Assembly (NCBI GenBank): GCA_025922735.1
Contig: JAICHI010000039.1
Location: 1-9,040 of the forward strand
Source of the DNA: Nitrososphaeraceae archaeon
GTDB taxonomy: Archaea; Thermoproteota; Nitrososphaeria; Nitrososphaerales; Nitrososphaeraceae
Direction: 5' to 3'
DNA length: 9,040 nucleotides
Position numbers and translations under genes: made by a program. Positions 5,330 through 9,040 of the stretch are shown piece after piece. How positions within the stretch are numbered: the first letter of the stretch is position 1; every line of letters begins with the position of its first letter. Below the pieces are notes generated by a model. It saw only the letters and a program-made list of their open reading frames with translations. It searched no databases and was not told the origin of the DNA.

Positions 5330-5333
5330 GTTT

Positions 5334-5350
5334 TGCAAAACACCGTTATA
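5334..5350 (-). promoter_or_regulatory. Shared upstream element, copy 2
   Basis: On the minus strand this reads TATAACGGTGTTTTGCA, one mismatch from the copy at 4983-4999 and at the same 12-bp distance from its TATA box. In this copy the flank completes a perfect 12-bp palindrome, GTTTTGCAAAAC (5330-5341). It lies between divergent promoters, so it could also affect the plus-strand methyltransferase gene. Confidence 0.5.
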
Positions 5351-5383
5351 CAGCAATTGCGATATCTTCTGCAAACCCATTAG

Positions 5384-5391
5384 AAATATAA
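5384..5391 (+). promoter_or_regulatory. TATA box of the methyltransferase-like operon
   Basis: AAATATAA is centred about 28 bp before GTG 5416. The spacing favours GTG 5416 as start codon and transcription start. It is too close to the alternative TTG at 5395 to serve that start. Confidence 0.5.
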
Positions 5392-5415
5392 GGATTGAGA
5401 AAAAAGAGCAAGCTT

Positions 5416-6234
5416 GTGCCCTTCGCAATTCATGAGCTGCACAGTGCGTATAGAGCCTACCGGCAGTTTCTGGATTGCAACCCGCCTCACCACCATGCAC
5501 GCTACATCTTTCCCTTTTTTAGGGGTTCGTATTTCGCATACCGTAAAGTAGATGTACTTCGGACTGTAGAGATTGCAAAGGCAATTTGTGCTAATCCAAG
5601 CTATATCGATATTGGGTGCGGCTACGGCGACTTTCTAGACAAGGTGCGACAGCTCTTGCCAGATGCAAGGGGGATAGAAAAAGACGGAAGCATGTTTTAT
5701 GCATTTCAGATTTCAAAACCTGATTACATTAGCCTGATGCCTGCCGAGGATTTGTCTGAGTCAGTCGATGTAGCGTTTGTCGGCTGGATGGAGCCCGGGC
5801 AAGACTTTCGGAGGTTTGTGGCCAAATGCGCCAAGTGTGTTATTACAACCTTTGATACGGGTGGCCAGTGCGGCATAAACTCTGCCTGCGAATATGAAGA
5901 ATTTGGCTTCCAGAGGGTGGCATGGTGGAGAACGCCGTCGTGGATAGATGTAAACGGAGAGCTCATGAATCGCTACTATGCGCCTTCACTTGACTCAGGC
6001 AAGAAGGAGCAGTTAGCAAAATTGCGCACCGCACACAACTTTTGGTATGTGTATGCAAAGCCGAAACTTACCGCCAATATCAGGTCATGCTTGCAATGGT
6101 GGTTGAAAAAAGTAGAAGATCCAAATGATAGGTTCGATTTTGAGTCTATCCTTGACGAATGCGGCTTCCATTACATGGAGGAGCTGCCAGCACTTGGAAA
6201 CAACAGAAAGGTGTGGGAAGTGAAGTTTGACTAA
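5416..6234 (+). CDS. Class I SAM-dependent methyltransferase-like protein, copy A
   Basis: A 272-residue protein with a Rossmann methyltransferase motif I, YIDIGCGYGDFL (63-74), an acidic SAM-ribose candidate in GIEKD (86-90) and a motif IV-like stretch DVAFVGWMEPGQDF (118-131). Other conserved blocks, all shared with the next gene, are RYIFPFFRGSYFAYRKVDVLRT upstream of motif I, GFQRVAWWRTPSW, and AHNFWYVYAKP. The substrate is unknown. GTG 5416 is chosen over an in-frame TTG at 5395 because it places MPF in exact register with MPF of the paralogue and lies about 28 bp after a TATA box. The stop TAA is followed directly by the ATG of copy B (TAAATG). I count 79 identities in the first 140 aligned positions, gap-free. 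Neighbouring aCPSF2 suggests, but does not show, an RNA-linked role. Confidence 0.8.
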   Translation: MPFAIHELHSAYRAYRQFLDCNPPHHHARYIFPFFRGSYFAYRKVDVLRTVEIAKAICANPSYIDIGCGYGDFLDKVRQLLPDARGIEKDGSMFYAFQISKPDYISLMPAEDLSESVDVAFVGWMEPGQDFRRFVAKCAKCVITTFDTGGQCGINSACEYEEFGFQRVAWWRTPSWIDVNGELMNRYYAPSLDSGKKEQLAKLRTAHNFWYVYAKPKLTANIRSCLQWWLKKVEDPNDRFDFESILDECGFHYMEELPALGNNRKVWEVKFD

Positions 6235-7038
6235 ATGCCATTTAATCTTGAAGATCTGCGCAAGGCTAGGTATGAGCTGACGCAATTTGGAGCAAACACA
6301 TGGTTACCAAACCATGAGCGCTACATCTTTCCCTTTTTTAAAGGATCTTACTTTGCATATAGGAAGATCGATGTACTGCGCACCGTCGCTGTTGCAAAGG
6401 CAATCTCAAGTAATCCAAGATACCTCGATGTAGGATGTGGCTACGGAGATTTCCTAAAGCAGGTACGGAAGCTTATTCCAAGTGCTGAAGGAATCGAAAA
6501 GGACGCTGGGATTTTTTATGGTCTTGGTATCATAAAGCCAGATTATATTAGCATTACAGACGCGCATTGGATAGACAAAAAATATGATCTTATTTTCGTA
6601 GGTTGGATGGAGCCGGGCCAAGACTTTCGCAGTCCAATTGCGCGTAGCACTGACGTTATTATCACGACACTTGATCAGGGCATCAGCTTGGAAGCTGAAT
6701 TTGACGGCCATGGCTTCCAGAGGGTGGCATGGTGGAGGACTCCTTCATGGGAGGATGTCAATACGGAGATCATGAATCGATACTATTCAAAAATGCCAGA
6801 GAGCAATCGAACCGAGCTAGCAAAGATGCGAGGTGCACACAACCTTTGGTATGTGTATGCCAAACCACAAGAAGTCCGAAGTGTCAAGACAACACTCAAA
6901 AGGCAGGTTGAAAAAGAATCACCTTTCGATGATAGATATGACTTTGAATCCATACTTGATGAATGCGGATATGGCTATTTACAAAAGCTAGAAAATCCTG
7001 CAATGCTAGAACCAATGTGGCAGGTTCAATGGAATTAG
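6235..7038 (+). CDS. Class I SAM-dependent methyltransferase-like protein, copy B
   Basis: A 267-residue tandem paralogue of the preceding gene. Motif I is YLDVGCGYGDFL (63-74), the acidic post-I motif GIEKD (86-90), the motif IV-like stretch DLIFVGWMEPGQDF (118-131), then GFQRVAWWRTPSW and AHNLWYVYAKP, ending with DRYDFESILDECGYGYL. Compared with copy A it lacks about seven residues in the region 150-160 (no counterpart of copy A's cysteine-containing GGQCGINSACEY), while cofactor motifs are intact in both. The ATG abuts the stop of copy A, so translation is probably coupled. Two stretches (6319-6340 and 6711-6737) are identical to copy A at every base, including silent positions. The next gene starts 46 bp downstream. 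The substrate is unknown; a heterodimer with copy A is possible. Confidence 0.8.
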   Translation: MPFNLEDLRKARYELTQFGANTWLPNHERYIFPFFKGSYFAYRKIDVLRTVAVAKAISSNPRYLDVGCGYGDFLKQVRKLIPSAEGIEKDAGIFYGLGIIKPDYISITDAHWIDKKYDLIFVGWMEPGQDFRSPIARSTDVIITTLDQGISLEAEFDGHGFQRVAWWRTPSWEDVNTEIMNRYYSKMPESNRTELAKMRGAHNLWYVYAKPQEVRSVKTTLKRQVEKESPFDDRYDFESILDECGYGYLQKLENPAMLEPMWQVQWN

Positions 7039-7042
7039 CAAG

Positions 7043-7049
7043 CTTTAAA
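7043..7049 (+). promoter_or_regulatory. Weak internal TATA candidate before the beta-CASP gene
   Basis: CTTTAAA lies about 39 bp before TTG 7085 and would start a transcript near 7072 with a short leader. The match is modest, and read-through from the methyltransferase genes is equally likely. Confidence 0.25.
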
Positions 7050-7084
7050 GAGAGTATTGCTAAGAGCTCTATAGTAACAATAAA

Positions 7085-8347
7085 TTGAAAGTTAAGGTTT
7101 TGGGAGCGGCGAAGGAAGTCGGCCGCTCTGCATTTCTCGTCAACTGTGACGATACCAACGTACTGATGGACTATGGCGTCCTGCTCAAGCGTGAGCCCAT
7201 TTTCCCAATGCACGTCAAGCCCAAGGAAGTTGATGCTGTAGTCATCACTCATGCACATCTTGATCACTCCGGCTTTGTTCCTTCCTTGTACCTGTCCGGC
7301 TCAACAAATATTCCGGCACTTGGCACTCTTCCAACTTTTGAGCTTTCTGAGCTGCTTATTGAAGACATGATTAAGCTCTCGGGATTCTATCTGCCGTTTG
7401 AATACATCGATGTTATGACGATGCTCAAAAGCTCCAAGAATCTGCAATATAGAGAACCCTACATGGTAAATAATGCCAAGGTGACGCTTCATGAATCAGG
7501 ACATGTAGTAGGTGGTGCAAGCATTGTAGTAGAACATCAAGGCAAGAAAGTATTTTATAGTGGTGACATTAATACCCGTGGCTCAAAGCTTTTGCGACCT
7601 GCAGACCTTGACTTTGGCGAAATTGACATGATGATAATAGAGAGCACATATTCGCAGTCAGAACAGCAACCCCGCGAAGAGGCTGAAAAGGAGCTCATTG
7701 AATTTGCATATGAAGTCATAGAGCGTGGCGGAACTCTTTTTGTCCCGTCCTTTTCAGTTGAGCGCTCACAGGAAATTGCAACTGTGCTCAAGACATACAA
7801 TTTCAAGCACAAGGTGGTGATGGACGGCATGGCTCTTAAGGCAAATCAGATAATGAGTCGCCACCCGGCGTTCCTCAAAGATGCAGAAATGTTCAAACGA
7901 GCCATAGGCGAGGCCGAGTGGATACAGGGCTGGAGCAGAAGGCGCAGAGTAGTAGAGGAGCCATGCGTCATAATTTCGCCGGCAGGCATGCTGGTTGGAG
8001 GCTCTGCAATATTTTATACTCAGCAAATAGCCAACAGCGAAAAGAATGGTATTGCGATTGTGTCATACCAGGGCGAAGGGACACCGGGCAGAATGCTATT
8101 AGAAAAGCGTGTTGCAAACTTTGATGGTAAGATAAGAAAATGCTACGCTGATGTTAAGCGCTTTGAATTTTCCGGCCATAATAGTAGGAGTGAGCTTTTT
8201 GAAATCTTGGACCGTATCAAAGGCAACCCAAAGGTGCTGACTGTGCATGGCGATGGCCCCTCATGCGTCAAGTTTGCTGAAGAGATAAAGGAAAAGTATG
8301 GTTACGACGCCCATGCGCCCAGCCAAGGCGAAGTGGTCGAGGTTTGA
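7085..8347 (+). CDS. Beta-CASP metallo-beta-lactamase RNA nuclease, aCPSF2 type
   Basis: A 420-residue archaeal relative of the 73-kDa cleavage and polyadenylation factor subunit; such enzymes cut or trim RNA using two zinc ions. The metallo-beta-lactamase motifs are present: THAHLDHSG (H56, H58, D60, H61), ESGHVVGGAS (H140) and YSGDI (D161). So are the beta-CASP motifs: A with E186 in IIESTYS, B with H365 in FSGHNSR, and C with H388 in TVHGD. Length and the immediate start at the fold (KVKVLGAAKEVGRSAF) show that the N-terminal KH domains of aCPSF1/FttA, the transcription termination nuclease, are absent. This fits aCPSF2; aRNase J is the main alternative. TTG 7085 is the natural start because the fold begins at residue 2. 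The stop overlaps the next gene's start (TTGA). Confidence 0.9.
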   Translation: MKVKVLGAAKEVGRSAFLVNCDDTNVLMDYGVLLKREPIFPMHVKPKEVDAVVITHAHLDHSGFVPSLYLSGSTNIPALGTLPTFELSELLIEDMIKLSGFYLPFEYIDVMTMLKSSKNLQYREPYMVNNAKVTLHESGHVVGGASIVVEHQGKKVFYSGDINTRGSKLLRPADLDFGEIDMMIIESTYSQSEQQPREEAEKELIEFAYEVIERGGTLFVPSFSVERSQEIATVLKTYNFKHKVVMDGMALKANQIMSRHPAFLKDAEMFKRAIGEAEWIQGWSRRRRVVEEPCVIISPAGMLVGGSAIFYTQQIANSEKNGIAIVSYQGEGTPGRMLLEKRVANFDGKIRKCYADVKRFEFSGHNSRSELFEILDRIKGNPKVLTVHGDGPSCVKFAEEIKEKYGYDAHAPSQGEVVEV

Positions 8348-8547
8348 TCATCAAGAATACCGACCCTTACAAGATGAAAAAATGTGTATCTTGTAAACGC
8401 GATATTGCACTTAATGTGAAATATTTCACTTACCCACTTTCCCTGCAGCAGATCTGCATAGATTGCGCAGAAAAGGAGATACCTAAAACTATTGAATTAT
8501 TGCAAAAAGATTTAGAAAAGATAAGGGAGGAAAAAGATAGGCAGTGA
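8344..8547 (+). CDS. Small zinc-finger protein with helical C-terminal tail (67 aa)
   Basis: A 67-residue protein from TTG 8344, whose start overlaps the nuclease stop (TTGA). An internal ATG at 8374, giving MKKCVSCK, is an equally reasonable start of a 57-residue protein. It has two CxxC pairs, CVSC (C14, C17) and CIDC (C38, C41), separated by 20 residues including YFTYPLS, so it probably binds one zinc. Residues about 45-67 (IPKTIELLQKDLEKIREEKDRQ) form a strongly charged, heptad-like helix that could be a short coiled coil. Its placement at the end of the aCPSF2 operon and the overlap suggest co-expression with the nuclease; a partner role is a guess. Its cysteine layout resembles the 38-residue minus-strand protein at 559-675. 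Confidence 0.7.
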   Translation: MIIKNTDPYKMKKCVSCKRDIALNVKYFTYPLSLQQICIDCAEKEIPKTIELLQKDLEKIREEKDRQ

Positions 8548-8553
8548 TCAAAT

Positions 8554-8568
8554 ATTCTTTTTCAGAAT
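8554..8568 (+). terminator. Possible terminator of the methyltransferase-aCPSF2 operon
   Basis: ATTCT and AGAAT can pair around a TTTTC loop, with a run of T on the plus strand, six bases past the last stop codon. The position is right for an operon end, but the stem is weak; the T-run is probably the active part. Confidence 0.35.
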
Positions 8569-8890
8569 CACAGTGGCACTTTAGATCCTTCCACCTTGCT
8601 GATGTGCGGACCACTGACGTAGGCGTGCTTTATAAGAAGAATATTGCTCAACGATGTCCCAAGAACCCAAGATAGTGCCAATCTAGTTTTCAAGATTGAT
8701 CCCTATTGTTGAGATGATTCTGTAGCATATGTAGTAAAAAGCTAAAGTTCTCTAGAATAAGCGAATACCCCTTGACGTACTGGCAATGTATGATAGTTAA
8801 TGTGAATTTCTGAAAATGCTCATCGGTGTATGAGTATTATTTGATGAAGTTTAACTGATATAGTTAGTTGTATTGTACTGCTGAAGGGGT

Positions 8891-8899
8891 AGTATAATA
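8891..8899 (+). promoter_or_regulatory. TATA-like box before an imperfect hairpin
   Basis: AGTATAATA is centred near 8896 and would start a transcript near 8922. No coding frame follows. The predicted start falls at the left arm of the hairpin at 8923-8992. Confidence 0.25.
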
Positions 8900-8922
8900 A
8901 AGTGAAAAGGAAATAGAAAGAA

Positions 8923-8992
8923 GAAAGGGAGAAGATTTTAGTTTAAATCATTTCAATTTCTATGCTATGGTGGTGATATATCCTCTCCTTTC
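8923..8992 (+). other. Imperfect inverted repeat, candidate structured RNA
   Basis: GAAAGGGAGAAGAT (8923-8936) pairs with ATCCTCTCCTTTC (8980-8992), with one bulged G and one mismatch, around a 43-base loop. A T-rich stretch follows to the window end. Because the arms are purine and pyrimidine tracts, chance pairing is easy, so the call is tentative. Confidence 0.2.
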
Positions 8993-9040
8993 ATCTGTCT
9001 TGTCATTATTGTTATTGTTCTAGTTCTTTTATGTCATCTA

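Larger units (their letters stand above)
8548..9040. other. Gene-poor AT-rich tail of the window
   Basis: 493 bp without a supported gene on either strand; the longest frames are very short or lack any motif. Just after the operon a weak hairpin (ATTCT 8554-8558, AGAAT 8564-8568) with a T-run (8558-8562) may end transcription. A six-base-pair hairpin lies at 8679-8698. From 8900 to 8936 the plus strand is almost all purine, and from 8980 onward it is pyrimidine-rich; these tracts partly pair. Confidence 0.5.

Noticed and set aside
5395..5415. TTG start seven codons upstream for methyltransferase copy A
   Set aside because: GTG 5416 aligns exactly with the paralogue's start and has the correct distance to the TATA box; the TTG lies only a few bases from that box.
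8654..8686. Ten-codon frame after a TTTATAAG box
   Set aside because: It is too short, and the box-to-ATG distance of about 22 bp is not a good leaderless fit.
8967..9006. Minus-strand 13-codon frame with GGAGAG-like purines
   Set aside because: It stops after 13 codons and has no promoter within the window; nothing distinguishes it from chance.

Overview
The window looks like a chromosomal segment of an ammonia-oxidising-type archaeon (Nitrososphaerota/Thaumarchaeota, perhaps a Nitrososphaera relative; the lineage is an inference). The evidence is archaeal: a two-domain Lsm protein, an archaeosine-type tRNA-guanine transglycosylase, a Fap7/AK6-type kinase and an archaeal beta-CASP nuclease (aCPSF2 type). 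Several starts (two ATG, one GTG, one TTG) lie 26-28 bp downstream of the centre of a TATA-like box, as expected for leaderless archaeal transcripts. Many gene pairs are joined by stop/start overlaps (TTGA, TAATG, TAAATG). No tRNA, rRNA, CRISPR array, insertion sequence or phage gene was seen.

Layout. 1-675: the tail of a zinc-ribbon protein, a second zinc-ribbon protein with an almost identical C-terminal motif, and, convergent with it, a 38-residue four-cysteine microprotein on the minus strand whose stop codon shares CTAG with its neighbour. 676-1428: a near-palindromic TATA element that appears to serve the microprotein and a divergent AK6/Fap7 kinase gene, followed by a possible 40-codon ORF. 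1429-1846: gene-poor AT-rich DNA with extra TATA boxes and a possible small RNA. 1877-4397: a tight Lsm - tgtA - endonuclease V operon. 4634-5291: two minus-strand genes, a two-cluster ferredoxin and a 72-residue unknown protein. Their promoters share a 17-bp element at exactly the same distance from the TATA box. 5416-8547: tandemly duplicated methyltransferase-like genes, the aCPSF2-like nuclease and a small zinc-finger/coiled-coil protein, all on the plus strand. 8548-9040: no supported gene, but a promoter-like motif before an imperfect hairpin.

The common theme is RNA: Lsm and TgtA act on RNA, archaeal endonuclease V acts on inosine-containing nucleic acid, AK6/Fap7 belongs to small-subunit ribosome maturation, and aCPSF2 is an RNA nuclease. 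The points most worth following up are the shared 17-bp promoter element, the antisense zinc microprotein with its bidirectional leaderless promoter, the duplicated methyltransferases with patchy DNA identity beside aCPSF2, and the ferredoxin in which aspartate replaces one cluster cysteine.
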